Positions 1-13,607 of a stretch of DNA of 64,000 nt are shown here, in pieces; positions within the stretch are counted from its first letter, which is position 1; every line of letters begins with the position of its first letter. The stretch lies in NCBI RefSeq assembly GCF_021018895.1, contig NC_079384.1, positions 13,307,640 to 13,371,639 of the forward strand. The letters run 5' to 3'. Source of the DNA: Seriola aureovittata (Eukaryota; Chordata; Actinopteri; Carangiformes; Carangidae). The notes under the pieces were generated by a model. It saw nothing but the letters and a program-made list of their open reading frames with translations, did no database searches and was not told where the DNA came from. Made by a program: the position numbers and the translations under genes.

Positions 1-491
1 ATATTTACTGATTCTTTTTTGTTACTGTTGATTTTATTTTCTATTCTATGAAAGCATTCTGCTACCAGTTTTAGAATTTATCTATTTTTTGGTTTTTCCT
101 TTGGTCAGGCCTCAGGGGACAGCTGACGTACAAGTACGAACACAGCCCTCAGGCTGATGCTGTATAATAAGATCATGATGTCCTCGGAAGTCCAACTCGA
201 GCTCGCATATTAAACATAATTCATGAGCTGCAAAATTAACAGGAACTTGCGGCTCTAATAAGTGTAGTAAGGCAGCATCAAAGAATCCTGTGATCAATGA
301 CTGAGTGTAATGAATGTGTGGTGTCATTGGTGAAGCAGTATGCTGATTATTTCATTGTGTCTTTTTCATCTTTTGTAATAAACACCCCCAAAAAAAGTCA
401 ATTAACACTGTGCAAGTAGACATATTTCTCTACCATTTTTTGTGTCTTCGGAGAGGTAGTGTAGTTGCTGTGTCATTTTGTATCGGATGTG

Positions 492-493
<2 letters not shown>

Positions 494-571
<78 letters not shown>
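494..571. repeat. (CA)n microsatellite, 78 bp
   Basis: An uninterrupted AC dinucleotide run of about 39 units. The open frames through it (poly Cys-Val) are artefacts of the repeat. Likely length-polymorphic. Confidence 0.97.
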
Positions 572-572
<1 letters not shown>

Positions 573-1224
573 GATAAACGATAGCAGTGATAGGATTTTC
601 CCTGCTCTTCACTGTAAGCCTCTAATGCTGCAGAGACTGTTGTTGCTGTGCATTGATTGTCACAGGTTATTGTCCTGCTTGGACACACAGCCATTTAACC
701 AGATTAAAAACCTATTATTTTTATTGCTACACTCATTAGACCTATTTTCAATTTATGCTCTGAGAGTATAGTAAACATTATCAGTGCAGTTAAGTTGACA
801 GTACTTGCGCTGCAGTCTTTGCCTCATTCAGCTCTTGCCTTTGGGTTTATGCCTGAGCTTCTCCAGTAACTATAGGTTTACTATACATTTCCTTTTATTC
901 TTTTAGGATTATCTCTCTCTAACTTACCTATCACATACTGATCTAGCTTGCAGGAGATATTGATGTGCACTTGTGTTCCTCGCAACCTTAAATTTGCCTC
1001 TTCTTAATGTCAGAGATACTTGAAAGTCTTGTATCAAGTATCATATAAAGGTGACCAAATACAGAGCACAGCTTTATGTCCACCATGCTGAATCGGTAGT
1101 ATAAACATAGTAATGACTACAGTCAATGCCGTCTGAATATGGCCACTTGTCCTTCTCATATGAAACCGATTTAGCATTGCACCAATGTAACATTGTTGCA
1201 CTCACAATGGACAGTAAAAAAAAA

Positions 1225-1455
1225 AATCAATGCAGCAAAACCAGCAGAGATCAAACAAAGTCTGGTGAACCCACTTCTTTCTAACCCTGCACCATCAATT
1301 TCAAACTCTTCAGTCTTCAGTCCCAACCGACACTGCCTCAAGTGACATCACTTGTGGAAATGTAACCTGCTTTGCACGGCTCCCTCTGGAGCCACAAAAA
1401 GCTTTGTACAACTTTCTTCCACATGTGCATTAGTGCTCCCCAGGACTACTGATTT
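1225..1455. repeat. Dispersed repeat, copy A (degraded)
   Basis: This segment is homologous to a second segment at about 39020-39200. Shared strings include CTTCTTTCTAAC, AGTGACATCACTT versus AATGACATCACTT, CTCCCTCTGGAGCCACAAAA versus CTCCCTCCGGAGCCACAAAA, and the following TTTATACAACTT-like stretch. The two copies lie in two different introns, so this is a dispersed repeat and not a local duplication. The family name and true ends cannot be settled by reading; copy B looks longer and less decayed. Confidence 0.75.
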
Positions 1456-3000
1456 AAGGCTAAAGAAATATCAAGAGAAACCAACACTGAAAGCTGTTTC
1501 AGTCACACCTCTCCGACTATTTTTGTGACAGTACAACATCAATGTTCTTCCACCTCTTCTATCGAGGGAGGACAGTCATTAGCCGCACAACTGCAAGAGG
1601 TTGCTTGATTTAGCTTGTCAAGAAAACATGAACATGTGATATTTGAAGTGTTTTCCGATGAGGACAGTCTCTGTATATGATGCATCTGGTACAGTTCTGT
1701 TGCAGTGATAGACTTCAGCTGTAGATCCAGATCTTGAGTAGACCTTGGCAGGGGATTAACCTGTGAGAGCCTGGAATTCGTGGATCAAACAACAGTGTGA
1801 ACATTTGGAGTTTGAATCCCCCCTCCCCTCCCCCCCAGACCATTGTTGCATGTCAATCCCTCCCTCTCTGCCATGTCTCCTGTCAGATTTCACGCTTCAC
1901 TGTCAAGTCAAACATAAATGTCACGACATGATTTCCAAAAGATAAAAGTTTGCTCTTAACATCTGAGCTCACGCCTGTTTCTGGATAAAGTAAATCCTTT
2001 ATTCAATGTGTTTATGTTCCTCACATGACACACGTTTATGCACAGTTTACGCCACTTTTCCCACTTGATATCATGTATGTGATGTCAGATAATGCTGTAA
2101 ATCTTTATTTATTATTACCTCTCATTATTATTTCTCACTGTATTTTTTCAAGCTGTATAACTGTATTGTAGTAAGACTACATCCTTACACACACTCTCTC
2201 CAGATTTCCAGCATGCATAATTGAACAACCTATAGATTCATGATGCTGTGAACACAACATCCTGTTAGCTGTTGATCTTAGCCAGTGTTACTTTGAAGCT
2301 GAATCTGCTCCTGAATTTAATTTTCTACCCAGGAGAGGTGAGACAAAGTAGAGGTGAACTGGCCTGTGGGTAGGGAACAGCAAAGAAAGGAAAACTTAAA
2401 TGTCACTGAAAAAAAAAAAGATCTGCATAACTTAATTTTAGAAAAAAAAAAAAGAAGAAAAAAACGCCAAGTGAAAAGATAATCATCTCATCTTTGAAAC
2501 GTACTCAAAAGGCCTTTTAATGAAAGATTTATTAGTCTCTACCCGGCCCAGTTATCAGCATCTCCTTATGAAACTGTCACGAGCCCTGCTGCTGCGTCAC
2601 TCCACATTTTGATTTTTTGATTTTTTGATTTTTTTTTTTGGTGAAAGTGAAAAAGTGAAGCGTTGTTGGCATTTTCCTGTCCCCTCGCTGCCACTCCCCT
2701 GAGTGGGTTGTTGGATCGGAACAAATTGAAGAAGGCACTTTGGACCTTGTCAGTCTTTAACCTCTCTCCCCCACTTGTTCTCAGTCTCGCTATGTCTCTC
2801 TCTCACTCACTCCCACTCCTTTTCCTGTCATGTTCCTGCTCTCCAAAAAAAAGTGTACGTACAAGAAAAGAAACTTGTCCATTCCCTGTGCGACGCCTGA
2901 CCTCTTACTTCAAAGTATTCATTGCAATACACACCTTTCACCTGCCCTTTACCCCACTATAAACTTCTGTGAGTCTTCATCGCTCCCTGTCTCCTTCATC

Positions 3001-3052
3001 CTCTCTGTCTCTCTCTCTCTCTCTCTCACTCTCACTCTCACTCTGTCTGTCT
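3001..3052. repeat. CT-rich simple repeat
   Basis: A run of CT dinucleotides grading into (CTCACT)-like units, inside a wider pyrimidine-rich stretch (about 2755-3080). The open frames crossing it (Ser-Leu rich) are simple-sequence artefacts. Confidence 0.9.
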
Positions 3053-6000
3053 TCCTGTTTCACATTCTCACCCTGCCTCCATCTTTGTTTCCTTATCTTC
3101 GGCGGGTGTGAATGTGCTCTTCCTGAATGTCCTCACTTTCCCTTCACAAAATCTGTCCTACCCGAGGATCACTCTTGTAGCTATGGTAACTAGCTTGCTA
3201 CCATGTTGGAAAACATCATTATGCTCGCACAGAAAAAAGAGATATCATCCCCCAGCAGAGTCGTGCAGTAGGACAGCCTTGCTGCTCAGTAATTTCCATA
3301 TGTTATAATGTAATCAGCTCTCCAGCCTTTAGCAACGCTTAATTGATTTTCATAGCCTTGCACAATATATTGGAGATTTTTCGTCCTCTTAAATACCCAT
3401 TCCCTTGTTGATTTTTTTCATTATCTATTTGCGCTGCACAGTGTTATTTAAAGAATATTTTACCATCTGATAGGTAGGTTTAATGATCAGCTGCTGTTCC
3501 CAGTGAGTTAAATTCAAGCCAGTGACAAAACTAAACCAATGGGGAAATAGCTGTAGTCCATTGTGAACAATAGTAACCGGTGGTGGGGGCGTGCACAATC
3601 GACTTCCTTAATCACAACTACTTAAATCTATCTCCCTGTTTGATCAGCACATTAGCCCACATAAATGCAGTGTGAGGAAAATGAGATTATGGGGTTTTCT
3701 GCGTCAAGATGCATCACGGCTCAATGCCTGTGGTCTGGAAACATTTTCAAATCCACGGCTTTTCTGCGCCGTCCTGTCTCTCCGTGTTCTTCCTATCCAG
3801 CCGTCTTCCTCTGTTTGTCTCTCATGCTGTATTCTCTGACTGTTCCTCCCCCTCCGTCCCCACCTTTCTCAGTAACAGATATTACATCACCTGGCAAGAT
3901 GGAATGAATTGCAATAATCTTTTCATCCCTTTCTCGCCTGTTCTGTTTCAATGTCATGCGCGTTGTATTAAGCATTGAATCCCCAAGTTCATTTGAACAC
4001 ACACTGCTCGCTGTTCGGGAGAGATAACATATTCTGGAGAAACGGCGAGATAGAGAGAGAAAGTTGAGGGAGGATGAAAGAGAGAGAGACCGAGTTCAAG
4101 ATAGTTCAAAATGAGGAAAGTGGGACCAGACAAGGACGAGAGACTACAACAGCTTGTGTATTCTGTTTGAAGTCCATGCCCATAGACTACAGCACCATAT
4201 TGATCTGGTGCTGTTGTTATGCTAAGGATGGGCTCTGAGATGATGCCATATACTCTTGGACAAATTGATTATGCTGAAGAGTGCATGGCTGGCTCCTTAC
4301 CGGGCCACGTTAAAATGATTTATGGACCCATATGTCCAGTCCGGCCACGAGACCAGCTTCATCATAAACACAAGAGTTAGGGGTTTGGCCCTGGCACAAA
4401 GACACCAACACGCTCAGGGAAAAAAAAAAAAAAAATCCTAATAGGTATTATAGACAGCTATTCTCCCCACGTACACTGTGTGTTCCTGCATGGTTCTGCT
4501 TCCTATCCTGTGTTCCTCCACCTCCAGAGAGGTTGTTTTCATGGAGATCTAAGTAATTAGATTGCCATTTAATCCTCCTGCCTGTGTGAATACAACTGCT
4601 ATATTTGATTCTGTGTCCAATCAACACAATTTACCATGCCAAGTGAGTCTCTTAAAGGAGAACTCAGGTCAATTTAACAGATTTCAAACATCTCACTTAG
4701 AAAATTTCTGCCCTTTATCAAGTTGAAACCCTGCCAGGTGCTGGTAAGGTTTGTCAAAAATTAGCGTTTTATTTTGTATTGAGTTTCTGTTTTTCTGCTC
4801 TTCCTCCTGCAGATGAAGCGTTTCAATCGATTGTGGCAGATCTAGGGAAGCCGAATGTGGAGTTTTGATGTTAATATAGTGCCTGTTTGAAGACAGCTGT
4901 CGTGCATGTGTGTGCACGATCAGCGCAGACCAAGTCATGGGGACAAGTCTGAAATGACTTTGTCGGTGACTTTGTCAGTTTCTCCATGGGGATTTTCAGG
5001 TTAGAAAAATGTAGATAAGACAGATATGTTGGACCACTTGCTGACACATCCTTATAATTGGCTCATATTCAAATGGGCACACTTAATCATAGCTTTTATT
5101 GCAGCCTGCATTTTGCATATTTTAAACCCCTCATTGGGATTTCAGGTCATGGAGCTATATAAATGAAACACCTTTCCCTACACGCCAGTGATCAGTATAG
5201 GTACACTCTGAACTGCCAAGAATATCTTGAGAGAAAGAGAATGGAATTGCTCATATTTTTAAGATTTAAATGTGTTATCACGCTGTAGCTGCTGCTCACA
5301 GATCTGGAGAGATGGTTAGTGAATGTCTCTGGAGTCTGCAGAGGCTTGCACAGTAGGGTAAGCACGGTTGGTTTTTACTCAGGCAGGCAGAGTGTAGATG
5401 GACGATAGGTAGGCCAGAGGGAGCAGGGCCTTCTCTTCCCCGGGTCCAAATCACACAGAGTTAGCATTAAACACTGCTCCTGACTAATTTATAATACTGG
5501 ACGAGGTCCCATCTCAGCAGTTTGTCCTACTTCATCCATCCTTTAACCCTGTGTCTAACCTATTGCCTCTTAGCTATTTATGCCCTTCCATTGTCCTTCA
5601 CATCACATGCAATCATCCAGCTCATCTCACTTCATCCCGCTGACATTGAATCGTTGTAAAATCCACCTTTCCTGTTGTTCAGCCTGAGGCTATGCGCGGT
5701 GGACCTGCCGCGATTTAAACATACTCCACCTCTACGACAAGATGCACCTTCCTCAGCTCAAACATCAGAGGGAGCAGGAGCTGTGCCCCGCTCCTTCATT
5801 TTCAGGAGCCTATTGAAGTTTGTCCAAAGGCCTATCAGTTATTGAGAGCAGCAGATAGAAAATGATTTAAATGTCTCTTCAGAGGCGGAATGCCGACTGA
5901 GTGGAACAGCAGTGTCCACTAAAAACAGTTTTATTGATCGTCTCTCACCCATCTACCCTTTAAATCTCTGTTCTTTCTCATCTTTTTTTCCTCCCTCCTG

Positions 6001-6263
6001 TTCTAATTTGACTGTTGAAGTCAAACTTTTTTTCTGGGCAAAAAACAGAGAAACGGTAGAAAACACACATACACATTTGCACATTCAGGGCTGCGACATG
6101 CAGTTCTAGCTGTGAGCAAAGAGCGCTCCTGGGGCTTTCAGACTGTCAGCGTCACTGTGTTTCAAAGAGGAAGTCTGACAGAGGTGTCGGGACCTGCGAG
6201 GCTCTGTCATAGGTCAGAGCCACTGACTCCAAACTTTAAACTGACCCCACACTGTTTCACATT

Positions 6264-6745
6264 AGGGCTGTAACTAATGGCTATTTTTGTTAAACGATTA
6301 AACCATCTGTTTATAAATCGGCATGGCGTCAGTTAGGTCACCATTTAAGTCCAGACTATCAACAACTACTGGATGGTTTGCCAAGAAACTTTGTACAGAC
6401 ATTCATGGTTACCTGAGGACACATGCTAATGACTTTCTTCTAGTTCCTCTGTGAGGGACACATTTGTTCAGAGCGATGGCTATTGGATGGATTGCTTTGA
6501 AATTTGCTTCAGATATTCAAGGATAAATTCTAATGACTTTGATGATATTCTGACTTTTATCCAGAATCATCATAAGGCCTCATTTTTAATTTGTCCAATA
6601 CTTAATTAATCACCAAAAAGTAAAAGATTCCCATCAAACAAGCTAAACTAAAATGGTGAGACTTTAAGATAACCGATTCATTTTGTTTGATAAGCTAATG
6701 AAACCAAATCATTTTCAGGAGTGATGCCAGTTAATTTTGATCGAC
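6264..6745. repeat. Degraded fish dispersed repeat with two ~114-bp units
   Basis: It begins with GGGCTGTAACTAATGG, resembling the start of a common fish repeat. Two diverged tandem units follow, at about 6366-6479 and 6480-6547. Both contain CTA(C/T)TGGATGG(T/A)TTG, then a CAGA(C/T)ATTCA block, then CTAATGACTTT. I recall this ACTGGATGGATTG / CAGACATTCATGG / CTAATGACTTT module as frequent in fish introns, but cannot name the RepBase family. The borders are approximate. Confidence 0.6.
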
Positions 6746-7767
6746 TATTTGTGTCACATACACAAACACATTCACACACAGAAGACCAGGCAGCAAAATA
6801 TTTACACACACATCCTTGATAAGGAGACAACTATGTACCCTGGTAGACTAATGACTCTGGACTCAAGTCTGTGCTGGCTGTCAAATAAATTGAACTGAAT
6901 TTGAAAATATAGTAGAGGCTCAGTTGGCTTGGCAACAGCACACAGTGATAATATTTCATGATGTCTGGACGGTAATTAATGTCACCTTTCGCTGCCCTGT
7001 TCTCACTCACTCCACAGCTATGCATCCCCCTTACTTCTCAAGCATGTGCCCTTTTGTCTCTGTGTCTGGCTCACGCTACACCTGCTAAGCCGCCTTCAGT
7101 TAAGAAAGGGGTGTGAAGTGACAATAGGAGAGTCGGACAAAGATGTATAGATTCAGAAGAGAGTGTGATGTGTAAATGTCACATGTCCCCAAGTGCTCAT
7201 TAACAGCATCCACGTTAGTCTTGCATCCCCTGCCCCCTTACCCTCCACCCTTTTCCACCTGCCCTTTTTTTTTTTTTTTTTTCCCCCCTCAAGGAGAAAG
7301 AACAGAGCACATTTGGATCATCGTGTCTTTGAAGAGTAATGGCCACTAACCTGTAAATAATGCATGCGCTGTTCCGGCATGTGTCACAGTTGGCCGTGTC
7401 CTGTCCGGTTCGATAGGAGAGTCTGCGGGGGAGATAAGAGTCGTGAATGAGTAATTATAGGACTTGTTAAGCTGCTCCCTCACACCTTCCTTTCTCATCT
7501 TGTTTGTCATCCCTCGTTAGTAGGACCGAAGTAAATGAGGGTGATGAGGAGTCACGCTGCCCTCCATGAGTGGCCCGTGTCCGGCAGCCAGGGCAGAAAG
7601 GGCGCTGTGTCGGCCATTAGCTGTGGTTGACTGATTGGAGGTCAGATAAGGCAAAGTGCTACAGGGCAGCAGTGAAAGGTAGTTTTCATCAGGGAGTTGA
7701 TTCAGGATTGTTAAATTTACAACAATTACTCTACGGATGTTCTCATGAGAAAAAAAAAAGTTAGGGT

Positions 7768-7985
7768 GCATATAAGGATTATTTTCATTATTGATTATTG
7801 AAATGCGAGAGAAATGCCAAACACAAAGACGTTCAACTTCAATGATATAAAACTGAAAGATGCAGCAAAACCTCGACCCAGAGAAGATTTGCCATTTTTG
7901 CTTGAAAATTGACTAATGATTGATTTATTATCAAAGCAGTTATTGATAAATTTTTTGAACTAATCATTAAGTTGACTTTAAGTCA
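7768..7985. repeat. Degraded fish repeat (GATTATTTTCATTA type)
   Basis: It starts with GGATTATTTTCATTATTGATTATTG and ends with a related, partly inverted AT-rich segment (ACTAATGATTGATTTATTATCA and TTATTGATAAATT). The middle reads AAACTGAAAGATGCAGCAAAA. This fits a common short element of fish genomes with AT-rich (ATTAATCGATTA-like) ends. The copy is old and its exact ends are uncertain. Confidence 0.55.
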
Positions 7986-10771
7986 AAACACCAACAGTTA
8001 GTCTTTAATTATTTTTTCCCAGTTGATATGAGAGAAATACAGGACAAATCCAGCCATTGATGAATCTGTTCTGTAGAGGACAGCATTGCAAAGCATACAG
8101 TTAGAGTTATCTCCAGTATGAACATTTATTCTAACCATTTATTGCCTAGAGGGAAAAAAAACAGAATCATTTGGAGATTAAATGTGTCCTCTGAGGAGAT
8201 AAAATTTGACAGTTTTGTTTAGGACAGCAGCCACTTGGCTTTACACAGTCAGCCCGTCTTAATTTCATTGTGATATCGATTCACTGAATTCACATTCAGA
8301 CCAATCAATATCCTTTTATATTACATTGCGTGTGTCCTGATATTGTTCAATCATTGGTTGTCACTGAGATAAAATATTGGCATGAACCAAGTTCCCATTA
8401 TAGATCTCTATTCCTCAAGGGGCAGCTAAAGAGCAGGTGATGGTCATGAATGGATCCATTAGGTTATATGCTTCAAAGGCTCAATGGCTTTCTTATTGGA
8501 TTAGCATGTGGGAATGTGCATATTGATTGACACTAAAGTGTTTCTCCTTGTAATTTATGACATATTACAGTGGACACACTGTGGACTCACTTAACCGATG
8601 ACACGGACAAGATGGAAATGCTTTGTTGGTTGGGTTTTATAGTTATGACCTGCACTGCTGCATCAACAGAAAACAGTCTTGTAAACCCGGTGCAGATGTC
8701 GGGCCTTTAGTAGCTGTTACTTATCCAGGTAGCATCTTTCATCAGCTTCTCTCCTTCACAGTCAGTTGGTTATATGGAGACACACATAGTAGCTACCAAA
8801 TACACCCATCCCCATCCTCCTATTAAAGAAGTTTTTAATTTGTTGACAGCATTTACCAAGAATTTGCTCATTGACTTTGTCATAACATGATCACTTTTCC
8901 AATGTCTAGAGTATTATTAGTAAGTTTTATTTGCCCAGATTTTGATCTGTTTTTGAGATATCTGCCTTCACCCCATTATAACGGTGGTCAATGCATTTTC
9001 AATTATGGTGCCCACAGCAATGAAATACTACATTAAAAAGAATGAACAGCAACTTGACTTTCCAGAAACAATGTTGTGGTTTCTCTGGGTAAACACTGAA
9101 AAACTGTTCCCAGTGTTATCCACAGTAATGTGGGCTCTGTTTCAGCAGAGAGATGTTACTGTTGAATTTTACATATGTGGCAGAAATCACGGCGGCTAGA
9201 TACCACTCGAGCTAAGTGAGAAAATGTTTTTTGGTTCATTTGTTTTCCTTTCCTGTGTGAACTTACCCTCTCTCACAAACTATCACTGTCATAAATCGAG
9301 GTTTCTCAAAATGAACATGGTTATGAAAACCAACTTGATTCTTCGCTTTGAGGTTAATGTGTTAACTTTCACATTTAGTTTCGTCTTTGCAGGAGCAGAG
9401 ACATTTTTCAAATCTCTCTCAGGGACTCTTGTCACACTGCCCATAAGGTGCAGCACCAATAAAAATTAAACCTATCATAAATTTCTGCTCCTTATCTGCT
9501 CCTTTCTGGGCTATATGCTCTGACAGGTATATTAGATGTGCTAATATCAATATTGTTATTTAAGGCTGTAGCAGAGTGAAGTAATGGGCAGAATCTAAGA
9601 CGAGGATGAGTGCAATGATATGAAGAAATTTACTTGGAAGATTGCAGCTCGGGTTAATTGCCATTAAGGGGCTTGCCCTTGGAGAGGGGGTGACAGTGCA
9701 GCGGGGAAGGTCAAAGCCACAAAACCACAAAGCCACTTTCCACCCGGATGAGTCGATCGATAAGCGGGTCCACGGGCAACTGGATCACATCCTTTGAAGA
9801 GCTCATCCTTATTCTCTATATATCTCGCCCCCATGCTGTCTAGATCTTTCTTCCCCCACCTCTGGTCCCTCCCCACCCGTCTGTCACACTGAGTTGATAA
9901 GAGAAAATAAGAGAGCAGAGCTAATTTCGGCAAGGCCTCCCTGGGGGGAGCGAAGCCAAAAGTGCCATTAACAGTATATTTTTACACCCTCCCACCTTTG
10001 TGCTACTAGGTGAGCTCTCCCAAAGGTCACTGAGTGGGTGGGAGTCCAAAGGCATAAAAACATGCACACATACACAGTGTTAATAGACAGACTAGCAACA
10101 AGTCCCCCATGAGTGTGATTAATTGGATCTGGCCTGCCAACAGTGGCTGATGATACAGCAGAATTATTCCCGAGCTCTGTGCCGTTGGATGCAACCAATG
10201 GTTTAGTCAAGAGCTGCATTGCACCCTTCACACTGTGTTGTATGCCCAGGGCAGGGCTGTAGTTCAAGGGTGTGTGTGTGTGTGCATCTGTGCGTGTGCA
10301 TGCGCGTTGTGATGGGACATTGAGTAAGTCACTGTGCTCTAAACTCCTTTTTCTTCCAGGGAAAGAGAGCTAAGGGCTTCTCATATAATCTGGAAACTTC
10401 TAATAATATGATAACCAAATGAGATATAGCCTCACCCTTCTTGACGCACTCCCTCACTTTCTTTCACATGCTTGATTTCTATAGACGTTTTCTTCTATAA
10501 CTGTCTCTGTTGTCGAGCAGAAAACAGGAAGTTGTTTTGTGGTCTGGATGCCCGCTCATTTTCTGCGTAGACGATGTGCAGTATTTTACATTTGCGGTAC
10601 CTCCAGTTATCAGAGGGGCATGAAACTATCATTAGTGAAAAAAAAAAAAAGTTAAAAAAAGTTACTTTGAGTAACTATGTTCGAAACTGTCTTGATATTT
10701 TATAAAAAGTCAAAGGTACAAGTCTTTGTATCTAGAGACTGTCTGCTATCTCTCTTCTGCCAGACATGGTG

Positions 10772-10787
10772 ATTGTCATATGACAAT
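10772..10787. other. 16-bp perfect palindrome
   Basis: ATTGTCATATGACAAT equals its own reverse complement. There is no loop, so it would act as a double-stranded dyad site rather than an RNA hairpin. Nothing around it suggests a gene. Confidence 0.6.
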
Positions 10788-13607
10788 AGCTTCGGCCATC
10801 ATTGTGTTTATGTTTTAAGAGGTTATAATTCACCCTCTGAGCAGCGCTTCGTATTCATGTCAGATCAGCAGCTACAGTGAGTCGGTATCATAGGGTGACG
10901 AGCAGAAGTCAAGTATAAATACGACAGAACACTTCAGTGAGAAACTGAAGTGAAAACTGAAATCAAGAGCCGAGAATTCTGATTTAGCAGTTTACATTAG
11001 TTCATTGTTGGATTCTGGCTTAATTTCAGATGAATTGACCTATCGTGTGATGGTTTGTCCTCAGTGGCTGAATTTGCGAAAGCTTTGTGAGGTTTTGTTT
11101 AAATCTTATTATTCAGTGGTAAAAAATATTTCAGGGACCATCTCCATCCTCCTTCTCTCTCTCCCACTTTTTCCATTCCACAGACTTGTTGTTTTCCTCC
11201 TGATGTCACTGCAATCAGGGGAACAGTGGAGAAATAAAAGTGAAATTTAAGGATCATTACTATGGAGAGTCTCTACTTGAAATGACTTTTTGATCTTGAG
11301 TGTTTTTAATTTCAGTTCAGCAGAGATAAATGGAATATTACACTCTTTTATTTTTTCTTTCTCTTTCTTTCTAAAGTTCGTGTGTGTGTTTTTTATGTGC
11401 GGCAGGATTATGTTTTTTCCCAGTCTCAGCACATTACTCAGGGAATTTCAATTTGTGTCTGAGCAGCATGTCATGAACACATGCGTGGTGATAAATGCAT
11501 GTAGCATTGCATTTCCTTCCATGAAAAATGAATGTCATAGAACATAAGCAGTTATATATCAGATGTAATTGCACTCACAATTCACCTATAGCCTGTGGGC
11601 ACTCCTATTTGTTGTGTCAGTGACATTTATGTAAGGGGAGTATGAAGCTAATGTAGTGTGACTAAAGCAGCATTAGAATTTCTGCTTGGCTCACTCGAAA
11701 ATCCAACTTTGGGAATTGGAAACATGTAGAGAGGACGGTGTTCATGTACAGAAGTGGAGGTTCAGTTGGGCTTAGATGGATTACAAGGGGCTTACACTGC
11801 TCACTGACTTTTAACTAAATGTAGGCGTCTGTAATTAATGTATGGAAACACATTGTGATTGTTTCTTAATGTATGTGACCAGATGGCACCATTAAAGAGC
11901 AGTCACTGATTTTCCTCTCCTCTCCTCTCCTCTTCTCTCCTCCCCTCCCTTGCCTGCTACTTTAGACACATCTGATAAGCCAGATGTGCTTTGCAACACA
12001 TGGCGCTGTGGCCTCCCATGCTGCACCACATGTCCGCTTACTTTTTCACTCCCAAAACACTTTTATGAGTTTGTCGATAAGGACAATAAGTCTGCCTTGT
12101 GCAAGATTGAAAGAGGATAATTGGCTTTTTTTTTCTTCTTCTTCTTCTTTCTTTTTAGGTGGTGTAAACTCAGACTGTTGTAAGATTTGTTCCTTCCTCA
12201 ATCCTTGTTGAATGGGAGTTTCAACCTGTCGTTCTGTCAGGTTGATATTGAGAGTTGTTTTCATACACTTTGAAGAATTTGTTCTTGTGTGTGCTTTTTC
12301 TTATAAGCTTGACAGCTGTCTGAGCGGGTGTGTGCGTGCGCGTATGTGTGTGTAATTCTCACAGGGTTTGAACTAGCTCGCTATGATGTTGATTATAAGG
12401 ATTTTCTCACTCCGTACCTTGCCACAGCGCTGGTCAGAACAGATAGGGATCTGAGTGGCGAGGCCCAGCAATTCACTCGACAAATTGGCCATTTTGTTTG
12501 CTTCATCCCTTTGGAAAGACAATCCTCTATTTCAGCTGGCTTGATGCTATCTGCAGCCCTTTTGTATATACTCAGTATCCATTGGACAGTAAATGGCTTT
12601 TTCACAGGCCATGGCTTTTTCAAAGACCTTGGACTTACTAGATAAACATTACAGCATGCAGCTGGATAAGACCAATTGTTGTCTTGTTTAGTATTTTCCT
12701 TAATCAATAAAAGAAAGTGTCACTCAGTAATTTGAGAATGATATTCATTTTTCAGCATCAAAAGTAATTAAGTTCCCATATTGAAACATTTGAATATCCT
12801 TATATTAATTCTGCAAGATCTTACACACATACTACACTACACATGCTAATGCTAATGCATTCAGTGGCTAAATTAGTTTCAATCCAAATTAGCAAAAACA
12901 TGTCTGACACATCCCAGTCTTCGTGATTGCATTCACAGCGGCCTTGTCTCGTACGCGGGTCTTCTTGACCCAAATCGAGTGTGGTGATTTGTCTAAATAC
13001 GTTCTCTCCAGCAGCTCTGCCATATCTGAAAGGGGAAATCATCATAAAAGGACATTGTGCTGTAATAGCACTGCGTGGTACATCCAGGTGAAAGCCACAT
13101 CATCCCAGCTACACACCACTGTGATCTTTTTTTTTTTCTTTTTTTTTTTGACACTCTTTGGGTGGTTCAGTCAAGGCTCTGCTGAGCAGCTGTCACACTT
13201 ACAAGCTTGTCCCGAAGATCTAGAAATAATGTGACACATCAAGAGGGTGCTTTTCCTGTTAACGCTGTATCGTGAATGCGTTCTGTGTCTCTGATGTTCC
13301 CTTGGCTTAACCCTGTAAACACCAGGCCCTTTTCTCAGTTATAATTAGTAGAGCCAGTGACATTTCTCTTTTTTTTTTTTTTTTTTTTGCCAATTTACTC
13401 TTGGTGATACCAGTGTAAAGTTGGAAGGCAGCGATCCAAGTTACTGGATCTGGTACAGTGGTGTTCCATGAGAGTGTCATGCAGTAAGCTGTGTAGATTT
13501 TAAATTTGGGGAAAAGGTTGAAGTATTGGAATATTTAGTAGCGAACAGGTGGGATTGTTACATCCCTATTATAAAACACAGGCTATAAAAGACTTGAGAT
13601 GTCTTAC

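Larger units (their letters stand above)
1..13607. other. Intronic DNA, left of the INSYN2A exon
   Basis: No coding exon of DOCK1 (+ strand) or INSYN2A (- strand) could be recognised here. I looked on the - strand for the missing INSYN2A C-terminal exon, which in mammals encodes a conserved tail including a CDTCRNSACIIYSVELDF-like stretch and a GRWKLWFL-like end, and found no match. The stretch holds a CA microsatellite, CT-rich runs near 3001-3052, a poly-T run near 7264-7282 and degraded dispersed repeats, listed separately. All open reading frames in it are short, and many run through simple repeats. It is probably the right-hand part of a large DOCK1 intron. Confidence 0.7.

Noticed and set aside
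112..327. Minus-strand 71-codon frame containing CELELDFRGHHD, faintly like the INSYN2A tail (YSVELDF)
   Set aside because: Only about five residues agree, the conserved CDTCRNSAC block and the GRWKLWFL-like end are absent, and no acceptor in the right phase is evident. Treated as coincidence.
2663..3308. Several 66-99 codon frames
   Set aside because: Pyrimidine-rich low-complexity DNA without splice context or conserved motifs.
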